The translations under genes and the position numbers were made by a program. DNA of 64,000 nucleotides from Melioribacteraceae bacterium (GTDB lineage: Bacteria; Bacteroidota; Ignavibacteria; Ignavibacteriales; Melioribacteraceae): contig CP129490.1 in NCBI GenBank assembly GCA_030584085.1, positions 1,769,511 to 1,833,510 on the forward strand. The letters run 5' to 3'. This document shows positions 55,240 to 64,000 of this stretch, one piece after another; the stretch's first letter is position 1, and the number at the start of each line of letters is the position of its first letter. The notes under the pieces are model-generated. The model saw only the letters and a list, made by a program, of their open reading frames with translations, was not told the origin of the DNA and did not search any database.

Positions 55240-58200
55240 GTGCGAAATATAATTCTATTACTGCTATTGGTTGCTTTGTTAATTAATGCGCAAGAAGTAT
55301 TAAAAAATGATCCATACAACATTACATACGAACCAGATGTGATATTATTTATGATCAATGATGAATATGAAATTGATGGTAACGCTCTCAAAGCAAAGGG
55401 TAATATTGTCACCGGCTTAGATGGTTTGGATGCAATTCTAACTAAGTATCGTGTAAAAGAAATCAAGAAACTCTTTGAGAATTTTGAAGTAGAGAACCAG
55501 CAAAGATTATTTAAGGATTATTACGGTAACGAGCATGAAGTAAAACGTCTCGATAAAATTTATGAAATGAAGTATGAAGCCGAGATTGATCCTAAAGAAT
55601 TAGCAAGCAAGTTAAGTGAACTTTCCGAAATAGAATACGCAGAACCCGATTATCACTTCCATGCAAACGCAGTTTATCCCGATGATCCATTATATCAAAG
55701 CGGAGACCAATGGCATATTAATGCGGTAAACGCTCCGGAGGCTTGGGAATTAACGACCGGAGATACAACCCAAGTAATTGCAATTATAGATACCGGTGTT
55801 GATTGGTTACATCCCGACCTAGATGACAATATTTGGATAAATAAAGATGAAATACCCGGCAACGGAATTGACGATGATGGAAATGGATTTGTAGATGATA
55901 TAAGAGGTTGGGATTTTATAAACAACGACAACAACCCAATGGATGATAATTCCCACGGAACACACGTAGCCGGGATAGCCGCTGCAGAGGGAAACAATGG
56001 AGTCGGAGTAACGGGGATAAACTGGCATGCTAAGATAATGCCGGTCAAGATGCTTCAGAGTAATGGAAGAGGAAACAGCAGCGATTTAGCGGAAGCAATA
56101 ACATACGCATCCCAGAACAGAGTGGATGTAATAAATATGAGTTTGGGCAGTTACGGAGAGAGTCTAACAGTAAAGATAGCTTTGGAGAATGCATACGCTT
56201 ATTCAGTATTAGTTGCTGCTGCAGGGAATAATGGATATAAAGTTGATCCGCCATATCCACCGGCACCATATTTCCCAAGTTACCCTGCGTGCTATGGATT
56301 TGTAATTGGAGTTGAAGCCTCTACTAGTGGAAATGAAAGAGCATTATTCTCAAACTATGATCCTTCAGGACCAGTTGCTGTTGGCAATCCATACAACCAT
56401 AACTATGAAATAATGGCGCCAGGAGTGAATATAGAAAGCATATTTCCAAATGGAGGATATAAAGGGATAAGTGGAACATCAATGGCATCCCCGATAGTGG
56501 CAGGAGCTGTTAGTTTAATGAAGTTGTTTGAACCAAATCAATCAACCGAAGAGATATTTGCAAAACTTATCCAGGGAACGACTAATGGAGTTTTAGATAT
56601 TGAGATGAGCATGACAATTAACCTTGTCCCCAATTTATCACTAGTGGAATATGCAATAGTAGACACTTTAGATGGAGACGGAGATGGAATAGCAGATGCG
56701 GGAGAGACGATAGAGATTTACTTTACAGTTAAGAATGCCGGAGGATATGCAGATAGTGTATGGTCGAAGATAAGATTTGGAGAATATGAAGATCAATCAG
56801 TAGCAACTATTTTGGACAGCACAAGTTACATAGGTGATATCTCTGCCTATGGAACGATGACAGGGGAACTAGATCCATTTAGAATTTATATTGACCCAGA
56901 TGTAGCTAATAGTAGAGATATAGTATTTGAGTATGAGATAGGACATGACATTAATACATTTATGACTGATGAAATTACAATCAACATACAAAATGGAATT
57001 GAATTGTCAGGATTTTATAACGGTATGAAAAAATTATACCCGAATAAAGAATATATCATAACTGGTAATGCTGTTTTTGATTCACTGATTATTTATCCTG
57101 GCACAATTTTAAGAATTGATCAGGATATATCTATTATTATAGATAAGTTTTTTTATTGTAAAGGAAAGCCCGATTCATTAATCCTATTTACAAAAAACGG
57201 AAATAATTATTGGAATAGAATAGATATATTAAATAATGCAGGTATCGGAGAGGATCCTTATTTCAGTGAAATTGAATACTGTATTTTCGAATATTCAAGT
57301 CATAATTATCAAATTGTTAGCGGAGCATCATCAATCGAGAATTCGATTTTTAGATATAACTTTGGTGTTGGCGATATCATAACTAGTGGTAATATCCGAT
57401 ATTCTAATTTTTATTATAATCAATCATCAAATATTATCTATTACCATTCAGGAGTAGCAGAATATAATAATATTATAAGTAATGAAACGGGATACTATCC
57501 ACCAATTCTTGGTAACATTAGTTCCAAAACTAATAATAATTTTTTCGATAATTATCAGAGAATACCAAGAACTTATTTTTCGATTGGACTCCCCGAAGGA
57601 TCCTTTAGTATAAACTATTTGCCATCTAATTATTTTGGTTCTTTCGATAATGAGAAAATCGATAAAGAAATTTTGGATTTTTTTGATAATTCAGACTTCC
57701 CAATTATTGAACCCATTGAACCACTTTTTGCACCTTCTCCACTAGCTCATGGTATTGTTTGGAAAGTAGAAGTAAACGGAATAGACCCTCAAGACGAACA
57801 TCTAGATCCACTCGGATCTGAGACAGTAAGATTTGATGTTTACTTCAACCGATCAATGGATGTAGCATCAACTCCATTCCTTACCTTTGGAGTGAGAGAA
57901 CCCTACACACAACATATTGTAACAGACAATTCTTCTTGGTCGGCAGACTCAACTATTTGGACAGCTTTCTACACCTTCGGTCTGGAGACCGGTGACGGTA
58001 TAAATACAATCAGAGTAGCCAACGCAAGAGATGATGAGTACTTTGAAATTCCAATTGAAAACTCACGCTTTAAGTTTGTACTCCAAGCAGCCGGCGCTGC
58101 GTCAACTGAGTTCCTTGCCACAGCGGATATCGGTAAAGTTAACTTAGAATGGCCGGTAGCAAATACAGATGACGAGCTTGGCTACAACATGTATCGTTAC

Positions 58201-59205
58201 TATATGGTGGATGAATCAACCACCTCAGACACTACAAGAATTAATCAGACACTTATCACAGACTCTACTTACACAGACTACAATGTAATTCCAGATACGA
58301 CTTACCGTTATTATTATACAGTTCTCGGTACGGATATGGCAGAAAGCGATCCTTCAAAAACAGTTGCAGCTAAACCGTTCAACGCATCAAAAGGAGATGC
58401 AAACGGTGACTTGGAAATAAACGTACTAGATATAACGACTATAGTAAGCTACTTACTTAACCAAAACCCTCAGCCCTTCTTAAGTGATGCCGCGGATGTG
58501 AACAATGATGGATTTATAAATGTTTTGGATATAGTCGCTTCGGTAAATATTATAATGGGTAACTCCAATCCAAAAATCATCGCTTCATCGGGAGAACCGC
58601 TAATTCAATATGATGACAAGACAGTAAGATTAAAAAATGGCGATCACATAACAGCAATCTATTTAAAAGCACTTGTAAATATTGAAAGTGAATATAGACT
58701 TGTTCCAAATGAATTAATGAAGAGGATGGAATTTGGCTTCAATGTAGTGAATGATACTTTATATATGGTTGCGTATAATCTTAATAATCGAGCAATCGAA
58801 ATAGATGAAGGGAGTTTATTTACAATAAACAATGGTAAGATAAAAGAGATTATAGAAGTTTCGGCCGCGGATCAGCTCAACAATCTTTTAAATGTAACTA
58901 TATCAAATAGTAAGGAAGAAATACCAAATGAGTTTGTTCTTTTTCAAAATTATCCCAATCCTTTTAATCCCACCACTACTATTAAGTATGGACTAAAACA
59001 GATGGAAGATGTTGAAATAAAAATAATTAATATACTCGGTCAATTAGTTTGGGAGTATAAAGAGTTACAAAAACCGGTAGGTTATCATGAAGTATTATGG
59101 AACAGTCTTAATAGCAGTAACAGAAATGTAGCCAGTGGAGTTTATATATATCAAATTAAAGCCGGAAGTTTTTTTGACGCAATGAAAATGATTTTGTTGA
59201 AGTAA
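55240..59205 (+). CDS. T9SS-secreted subtilisin-like protease with dockerin-like module (copy C)
   Basis: A 1321-residue third S8 protease. GTG at 55240 is chosen because GGAG at 55231-55234 is correctly spaced from it and overlaps the earlier in-frame GTG at 55234. Signal peptide (to about LLINAQ), propeptide with IEYAEPDYHFH, then Asp184 (AIIDTGVDW), His239 and Ser414 (SGTSMASP). The middle starts with DTLDGDGDGIADAGETIEI, shared with copy A but not B, followed by a beta-rich region. A fibronectin III-like segment, dockerin-like pair (from about 1054, GDANGDLEINVLD and ADVNNDGFINVLD) and sorting domain (QNYPNPFNPTTTIKYG) follow. More diverged overall; a separate lineage of the same family. 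Confidence 0.92.
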   Translation: MRNIILLLLLVALLINAQEVLKNDPYNITYEPDVILFMINDEYEIDGNALKAKGNIVTGLDGLDAILTKYRVKEIKKLFENFEVENQQRLFKDYYGNEHEVKRLDKIYEMKYEAEIDPKELASKLSELSEIEYAEPDYHFHANAVYPDDPLYQSGDQWHINAVNAPEAWELTTGDTTQVIAIIDTGVDWLHPDLDDNIWINKDEIPGNGIDDDGNGFVDDIRGWDFINNDNNPMDDNSHGTHVAGIAAAEGNNGVGVTGINWHAKIMPVKMLQSNGRGNSSDLAEAITYASQNRVDVINMSLGSYGESLTVKIALENAYAYSVLVAAAGNNGYKVDPPYPPAPYFPSYPACYGFVIGVEASTSGNERALFSNYDPSGPVAVGNPYNHNYEIMAPGVNIESIFPNGGYKGISGTSMASPIVAGAVSLMKLFEPNQSTEEIFAKLIQGTTNGVLDIEMSMTINLVPNLSLVEYAIVDTLDGDGDGIADAGETIEIYFTVKNAGGYADSVWSKIRFGEYEDQSVATILDSTSYIGDISAYGTMTGELDPFRIYIDPDVANSRDIVFEYEIGHDINTFMTDEITINIQNGIELSGFYNGMKKLYPNKEYIITGNAVFDSLIIYPGTILRIDQDISIIIDKFFYCKGKPDSLILFTKNGNNYWNRIDILNNAGIGEDPYFSEIEYCIFEYSSHNYQIVSGASSIENSIFRYNFGVGDIITSGNIRYSNFYYNQSSNIIYYHSGVAEYNNIISNETGYYPPILGNISSKTNNNFFDNYQRIPRTYFSIGLPEGSFSINYLPSNYFGSFDNEKIDKEILDFFDNSDFPIIEPIEPLFAPSPLAHGIVWKVEVNGIDPQDEHLDPLGSETVRFDVYFNRSMDVASTPFLTFGVREPYTQHIVTDNSSWSADSTIWTAFYTFGLETGDGINTIRVANARDDEYFEIPIENSRFKFVLQAAGAASTEFLATADIGKVNLEWPVANTDDELGYNMYRYYMVDESTTSDTTRINQTLITDSTYTDYNVIPDTTYRYYYTVLGTDMAESDPSKTVAAKPFNASKGDANGDLEINVLDITTIVSYLLNQNPQPFLSDAADVNNDGFINVLDIVASVNIIMGNSNPKIIASSGEPLIQYDDKTVRLKNGDHITAIYLKALVNIESEYRLVPNELMKRMEFGFNVVNDTLYMVAYNLNNRAIEIDEGSLFTINNGKIKEIIEVSAADQLNNLLNVTISNSKEEIPNEFVLFQNYPNPFNPTTTIKYGLKQMEDVEIKIINILGQLVWEYKELQKPVGYHEVLWNSLNSSNRNVASGVYIYQIKAGSFFDAMKMILLK

Positions 59206-59229
59206 ACAAGTAAAAATTCAGAGGAACTT

Positions 59230-60885
59230 TTGAATAAAATAATATTAGTTATTCTGTTTGTATCTCTTCAATTGCTCGAGGCTCAAGCGCAAAATATTGT
59301 TTCAATCAATGATGTGACTGCTTCAGTTGGAGACACAATAAAGATAGCAGTCAATGTTCAAAACGTTGATGAATTTGTTGCTTTCCAATCAGACATTGTT
59401 TTGCCCGATGTTTGTATTTATCAACAAGGGTCAGTAAAACTTAGTGAAAGAGCAGAGGATCATACGTTATCTGCTAATCTATTAGATGGAAATGTTCTGC
59501 GGGTAATTGCGTTTTCAATCAGCCAAAAAAGTTTTTCGGGAAATAGTGGTGAGTTGATAACATTTAATGTTATTCTCAAAGATCAGCCGGGTGATTACAT
59601 AATAAATATTTCTAATTGTGTTTTAGCTAATAGTAATTCGGATAATATTCTTACCGGTATTAATCCGGGTAATTTAATCGTAAAAAAAAAGTCCATCATT
59701 AAAAAAGTTCAATTAAATGTGGGTTGGAATTTAGTTTCAGCCCCATTGGTAAAAGATAACATGAATTATTTGAGTGTGTTCCCCACCGCAATTTCACATC
59801 CTTATGAATTTACGGATAGTTATCACAAAATTGATACTCTCAGAATTTTTAGCGGATACTGGATAAAGTTCTCTGCCGATTTACTACAACAGATAGAAGG
59901 ATTAGAAAGTGATGAAAATAGAATTCCAGTTTACCAAGGTTGGAATTTAATTGGCAGTTTTAGTGACTTAGTTTCAACGGGTGAAATGCTTCAAGTCCCA
60001 AATGGTATAACATCTTCGGAGTTTTTCGAGTTTGATGGTGGTTACAAATCAGTAGATGAATTACAACCGGGTAAAGGTTATTGGATTAAAACTATGTCGG
60101 ATGGCTATCTTGAAAGAAATGATCAGCCTAGTAAAATGAAATATGAGTTGCTCAATAACGCTAATTATGAAGTAGAGTTCAATGCCTCAAATGGCAAGGG
60201 AAGTTCACAACTCTTAAAAATTGGTTTTGACTCAACCGGTACAGATGGATTAGATCCACATTTAGGAGAACAAGAGTTACCGCCGCCCCCACCCAGCGAA
60301 ATATTCTTTATTCGATTTGCACTTCCTAATTCATTCATTAGTTCATATTCTGATATAAGATTTGGTGAATTGAATGGAATCTATACTTACGAACATGAAC
60401 TACAATTTCAATTAGGTGAAGATGCTACGGAGTTAATACTAAACTGGGATCAACCATCCGGTGTTAATATTACAATACAAGATTTGTTTGGAGGTGTGAT
60501 AGTTAATGAAAATTATTTACCGGGAACAAATGAATTTAGCCTAAATAACACCAATATTACCTCGCTTAAACTAATAGTTAGTTATTCAAACATAACTTCA
60601 ATTGACCAAAAACGATTACCAATCGAATATACACTTTATCAAAACTACCCAAACCCGTTTAATCCAACTACAATGATTGAATATTCAGTTTCGAAGAACG
60701 TTTTTGTTACTTTAAAAATTTATGACTTATTGGGTCGAGAAATAAAAACTTTAGTAAATGAGGAGAAATCTGCAGGTAAATACAAAGTGTCTTTTGATGG
60801 ATCTGAAACATCATCTGGTATTTATATTTATAGTTTAAAGGCTGGTGAATTTTATAAAACTCGGAAATTACTTCTATTGAAATAG
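59230..60885 (+). CDS. Single-cohesin protein with T9SS sorting domain, candidate surface anchor
   Basis: A 551-residue secreted protein. TTG at 59230 is preceded by GAGGAA at 59221-59226. Signal peptide to about EAQAQ, then one cohesin-like module (about 22-150) with VGDTIKIAVNVQNVDEFVAF, RAEDH and LRVIAFS, closely resembling the first module of the triple-cohesin protein. A middle domain with GWNLVSAPL, GYWIKF, GWNLIGSF and GYWIKT repeats follows, then a short beta domain and the sorting domain from about 471 (QNYPNPFNPTTMIEYS), ending RKLLLLK. Cohesin plus sorting domain is what an anchoring scaffold would need: surface export by T9SS and capture of a dockerin partner. Function is inference. 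Confidence 0.83.
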   Translation: MNKIILVILFVSLQLLEAQAQNIVSINDVTASVGDTIKIAVNVQNVDEFVAFQSDIVLPDVCIYQQGSVKLSERAEDHTLSANLLDGNVLRVIAFSISQKSFSGNSGELITFNVILKDQPGDYIINISNCVLANSNSDNILTGINPGNLIVKKKSIIKKVQLNVGWNLVSAPLVKDNMNYLSVFPTAISHPYEFTDSYHKIDTLRIFSGYWIKFSADLLQQIEGLESDENRIPVYQGWNLIGSFSDLVSTGEMLQVPNGITSSEFFEFDGGYKSVDELQPGKGYWIKTMSDGYLERNDQPSKMKYELLNNANYEVEFNASNGKGSSQLLKIGFDSTGTDGLDPHLGEQELPPPPPSEIFFIRFALPNSFISSYSDIRFGELNGIYTYEHELQFQLGEDATELILNWDQPSGVNITIQDLFGGVIVNENYLPGTNEFSLNNTNITSLKLIVSYSNITSIDQKRLPIEYTLYQNYPNPFNPTTMIEYSVSKNVFVTLKIYDLLGREIKTLVNEEKSAGKYKVSFDGSETSSGIYIYSLKAGEFYKTRKLLLLK

Positions 60886-60936
60886 AGCTATGATTCTTAA
60901 TAGAGAAAAATGCTTTACTATTTCCTTACTGAATAA

Positions 60937-63717
60937 CTAATGCGCATCCAGCCAATTATCACCAACTCCGGTATCGACTACAACCGGGACTTGCAATGGT
61001 AACGCTTCTTCCATTAACTTTTTAACAAGTGGAATTAGGTCATCAATTTCATCTTTTTGAGCATCGAATAATAATTCGTCATGGACTTGCAAAACCATTT
61101 TGGAATTAAACTTTTGTTTAATTAATTCACGATGAATATTAATCATAGCCAACTTTATCATATCTGCTGCAGTTCCTTGAATCGGCATATTAATTGCAAC
61201 TCGTTCTTCAAATTGTTTTACCACTCGATTACTGCTATTAATATTTCGTAAATATCTTCTTCTGCCGAGCAAAGTTTCCGCATAACCCTTTTCTTGAGCG
61301 AATTTTACGGAATCATCCATGAACTTTTTTACATTTTTGAATGTTCCGAAATAAGTATCAATTATTTCTTTCGCATGATTTTGAGTTATTCTTAATCTAT
61401 TTTTCAATCCGAATGGTCCGATTCCATAAAGGATTCCGAAATTAACTTCTTTTGCTTTTCTTCTCATATCTGCAGTAACATCGTTCGGATCAACCATGAA
61501 GACAAGTGCGGCGGTTCTTCTGTGAATGTCTTCGTTATTCTTAAACGCTTCCATTAAATTTTTGTCGCTGCATATACTTGCCATTATTCGAAGTTCAATT
61601 TGACTGTAATCCGCACTGAAAATAACATGATCTTTATCTCTTGGAACGAATGCTTTTCTTATTTCTTTTCCAAGTTCGGTTCTGATAGGAATGTTCTGCA
61701 GGTTCGGATCTAAACTTGACAATCTTCCGGTCGATGCAACAGTTTGATTAAACGTAGTATGAACTCTTCCGGTTTTAGGATTAATTAATTTGGGTAATGA
61801 ATCCGCATAAGTTGATTTTAGCTTGGCAACTTGTCTATAATTCAAAATGATATCTATTATTTCATGTTCGCCTTTTAGGGATTCCAGAGATCTTGCGTCC
61901 GTTGAAAAACCGGTTTTTGTTTTTTTAGTCTTCTGTAATTTTAATTTTTCGAATAAGATTTTTTGAAGCTGCTGAGTAGAGTTAATATTGAATTCTTCTT
62001 CGGCAAGCTTAAAAATTTCTTTCGTATAGTTATCTAATAAAATTTGTAAATCCTTGCTGAACGCCCCTAAACTTTTCTTATCAACACTAATTCCGTTTCT
62101 TTCCATATCTTCAAGAACTTCAACTAACGGGAATTCAATTTCGTATGCGACTTTCTCTAAATTCTCCTTCTTTAATTCTTTCTTAAATAATTCATAAAGG
62201 CGAAATGTAATGTCGGCATCTTCCGCCGCATAATTAGATAACCTTTCCAAATCAACTTCGTATATTTTGGACGCTTCTTTCTTCGCACCAATTAAATCAG
62301 ACAATGGAATTGGAGTGTAGTTGAGATATTTTTCTGCTAAACTATCCATACCATGTTTTTGGTCTGGATCGATAACATAGCTTGCAAGCATTGTATCAAA
62401 GTAAAAGTTCTTTACTTCTATTCCATGTGTTCTTAAAACTGCAATATCATACTTACCGTTTTGACATACTTTTTTGATCTTCTCGTTTTCAAAAACCGGT
62501 TTGAATATTTTCGCAAACTGATCAAGTTCAATTCTATCCGATAAATCAGTTTCGAAAAGTTGAGTTGTTTCCTTTGACGGTTTTATCGGAATGAAATAAG
62601 CTTCACCACTCTTACAAGCGAATGCACAACCGGCAAGGTTTACGTTTAAGACATCGAGCGAATCTGTCTCGGTATCAAAAACAAGTAATTCCTTTTTTGA
62701 TAATTCATCTGCTAACTTTGCAGCTTCCTTAATTTTATTTACAAGATAATACTTCACTTTTTTCGAGTCGAAGTTATCAACTTCATCATTTAAATATGCT
62801 TCTGTTGTTTCGGTGATTGCCTTATCTGCTTTCTTGCCAAAAAGTTTAATAAGCTTATCACCGAAATTTTTGAATTCTAATTCGACAAATAACTTTGTTA
62901 ATGTCTCATAATCCGGTTCGCAGAATATTGCGTCTTCTAAATTAAATTCAAAATCAACATCGGTTACAATTGTTGCGAGTTCTTTTGAGATGATTGCATT
63001 TTCTTTTCCTTCTTCTAGCTTTTTACGCAAACCGGCTTTATCAATTATGCCAATATTCTCATAGATATTTTCAACAGATCCGAACTGTTCGATCAATGGT
63101 TGAGCAGTTTTTGGACCGATTCCCGCAACACCGGGTATATCATCACTCGAATCGCCAATCAATGCCAAATAGTCAATCATTTGAATAGGTTCAAAACCAT
63201 ATACTTCTTTAACCTTTTGCTTATCGAAAATCACTATTTCGTCGGTCGATTTACCCGGCTTAATAACTTTTACATCGTCAGTTATTAATTGCATGTAGTC
63301 TTTATCCGGTGTTATTGCAAAAGCTTCCAAGCCGGCTTCGGCAGCTTTTTTAACTGCAGTACCAATTAAGTCATCGGCTTCAAATCCGGATTTAATGTAA
63401 AGCGGCATTTTGAATGCTTCGATAACTTCTCGGATTCTTCTGATTTGTGGAATCATATCTTCCGGCATTGCTTCTCTGGATGATTTATATTTTTCATATT
63501 TATCGTGACGGAAGGTTTTTTCTTTTGAATCAAACGCAACAGCTATATAATCGGGTTGAGTATCATCTATAATTTTAAATACTTGGTTTATAAAGCCATA
63601 AACAGCTGAAGTCGGTTCACCTGATTTAGTTTTTAACGGTCTATTTATAAAAGCAAAATAAGCTTTGTATGCTAAAGCCATTGCGTCGATTATTACAAAT
63701 TTTTTCTTTTTTGCCAT
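60937..63717 (-). CDS. polA: DNA polymerase I
   Basis: A 926-residue repair and Okazaki-fragment polymerase. The N-terminal 5'-3' nuclease (about 1-290) has SGFEADDLIGT, YMQLITDDV and GDSSDDIPGVAGIGPKTA. The 3'-5' proofreading domain looks active, with FDTETDSLD, NGKYDIAVLR and YAAEDADITFRLYE all keeping their acidic residues. The polymerase domain has motif A DYSQIELRI, motif B RRKAKEVNFGILYG and motif C QVHDELLFD. Full length and ordinary. The ATG at 63717 is divergent from the next gene. It ends 52 bases from the single-cohesin gene in convergent orientation; no good terminator is visible in that gap. Confidence 0.96.
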   Translation of the reverse strand: MAKKKKFVIIDAMALAYKAYFAFINRPLKTKSGEPTSAVYGFINQVFKIIDDTQPDYIAVAFDSKEKTFRHDKYEKYKSSREAMPEDMIPQIRRIREVIEAFKMPLYIKSGFEADDLIGTAVKKAAEAGLEAFAITPDKDYMQLITDDVKVIKPGKSTDEIVIFDKQKVKEVYGFEPIQMIDYLALIGDSSDDIPGVAGIGPKTAQPLIEQFGSVENIYENIGIIDKAGLRKKLEEGKENAIISKELATIVTDVDFEFNLEDAIFCEPDYETLTKLFVELEFKNFGDKLIKLFGKKADKAITETTEAYLNDEVDNFDSKKVKYYLVNKIKEAAKLADELSKKELLVFDTETDSLDVLNVNLAGCAFACKSGEAYFIPIKPSKETTQLFETDLSDRIELDQFAKIFKPVFENEKIKKVCQNGKYDIAVLRTHGIEVKNFYFDTMLASYVIDPDQKHGMDSLAEKYLNYTPIPLSDLIGAKKEASKIYEVDLERLSNYAAEDADITFRLYELFKKELKKENLEKVAYEIEFPLVEVLEDMERNGISVDKKSLGAFSKDLQILLDNYTKEIFKLAEEEFNINSTQQLQKILFEKLKLQKTKKTKTGFSTDARSLESLKGEHEIIDIILNYRQVAKLKSTYADSLPKLINPKTGRVHTTFNQTVASTGRLSSLDPNLQNIPIRTELGKEIRKAFVPRDKDHVIFSADYSQIELRIMASICSDKNLMEAFKNNEDIHRRTAALVFMVDPNDVTADMRRKAKEVNFGILYGIGPFGLKNRLRITQNHAKEIIDTYFGTFKNVKKFMDDSVKFAQEKGYAETLLGRRRYLRNINSSNRVVKQFEERVAINMPIQGTAADMIKLAMINIHRELIKQKFNSKMVLQVHDELLFDAQKDEIDDLIPLVKKLMEEALPLQVPVVVDTGVGDNWLDAH

Positions 63718-63736
63718 ATGATTTGCAATCTTATAA

Positions 63737-63765
63737 TTGTTTATATAGGTTAATTATTATTTTTG
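63737..63765 (+). promoter_or_regulatory. Candidate Bacteroidetes-type promoter
   Basis: ATTG (TTG at 63737-63739) and TATTTTTG (63758-63765, matching TAnnTTTG) are 18 bases apart, a spacing typical of the Bacteroidetes -33/-7 promoter. They lie 41 bases before the start of the last gene, in the divergent gap with polA. Confidence 0.4.
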
Positions 63766-63806
63766 AATATAATTAAAAGAGAAGTTATTTACTAAAACGG
63801 GCTCAA

Positions 63807-64000
63807 ATGAAAATTCAATTCATGCTTTTTTTCGTACTTGGTTTTACGATTATGATTCCCGCACAGAATATTGATACAATATATATAGCTTCATGGAATA
63901 TTGAAAACTTGTTTGATAATGTTAATGATCTCGATAAAGAAGATGAGGAATTTTTATCAACCGGATCGAAAGAGTGGACTGACGAAAGAATTCATCAAAA
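63807..64000 (+). CDS. Secreted endonuclease/exonuclease/phosphatase-family protein, 3' end cut by the window
   Basis: The first 64 codons are visible from ATG at 63807. They give a signal peptide (MKIQFMLFFVLGFTIMIPAQ) followed by IASWNIENLFDNVND, the N-terminal strand of the endonuclease/exonuclease/phosphatase fold with its metal-site Asn and Glu (WNIENLFD). Extracellular or periplasmic nuclease/phosphatase proteins that start this way are common in Bacteroidota. The rest lies beyond the window, so the catalytic His and Asp cannot be checked. Confidence 0.75.
   Translation, partial: MKIQFMLFFVLGFTIMIPAQNIDTIYIASWNIENLFDNVNDLDKEDEEFLSTGSKEWTDERIHQ

Noticed and set aside
42848-60885. Reading the locus as a true cellulosome
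   Set aside because: No glycoside hydrolase or carbohydrate-binding module is present; the only enzymes are S8 proteases, so only the assembly principle is proposed.

Overview
The window is 64 kb of AT-rich, densely packed bacterial chromosome. The best taxonomic reading is the Ignavibacteria side of the Bacteroidota/Chlorobi group. The support is five large surface proteins ending in the type IX secretion (T9SS) sorting domain that begins QNYPNPFNP, TonB-dependent uptake, Omp85-type barrels, a NorR/NtrC-type regulator and frequent TTG/GTG starts preceded by good Shine-Dalgarno sites. No rRNA, tRNA, CRISPR array, IS element or phage gene was recognised.

Layout. 1-2.1 kb: 3' part of a large envelope protein cut by the window edge. 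2.1-6.8 kb: Nudix hydrolase, PfkB kinase, mtnA, recO and an HtrA/Deg protease, closed by a clear terminator. 6.9-11.9 kb: aroC, an MBL-fold hydrolase, a two-gene ABC transporter whose ATPase lacks the signature and H-loop residues, and a biotin-dependent carboxyltransferase. 12.0-14.8 kb: an MltD-like lytic transglycosylase lipoprotein with seven LysM modules. 14.85-19.5 kb: a TPP riboswitch controlling a TonB receptor, thiamine pyrophosphokinase and a sodium:solute symporter, read as a complete thiamine uptake and activation operon. 19.5-21.8 kb (minus): pyruvoyl arginine decarboxylase, tyrS, smpB. 21.9-28.3 kb: GH13 amylase, two sugar MFS transporters, a secreted protein and tmk. 28.4-34.3 kb: pabB-pabC fusion, type 2 IPP isomerase, prenyl synthase, HPr and PTS enzyme I. 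34.35-39.0 kb: a protease/propeller/Omp85 fusion, a propeller lipoprotein and a PEGA protein. 39.0-42.6 kb (minus): sigma54 response regulator and its sensor kinase. 42.8-60.9 kb: the surface protease/cohesin locus. 60.9-63.7 kb (minus): polA. 63.8 kb to the end: start of a secreted endonuclease/exonuclease/phosphatase-family protein.

The most interesting region is 42.8-60.9 kb. Three very large secreted subtilisin-like proteases, each with a dockerin-like module and a T9SS sorting domain, are interleaved with two proteins carrying cohesin-like modules. One of these has three cohesins plus a terminal dockerin-like segment and no sorting domain. The other has one cohesin plus a sorting domain. 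I read this as a candidate cellulosome-like scaffold that would gather proteases, not glycosidases, on the cell surface. Two of the proteases have nearly identical ends around a strongly diverged middle, as if a cassette had been exchanged. A two-component system with a large predicted periplasmic sensor lies immediately upstream and is divergently transcribed. All functional links in this locus are inference from domain content and position.
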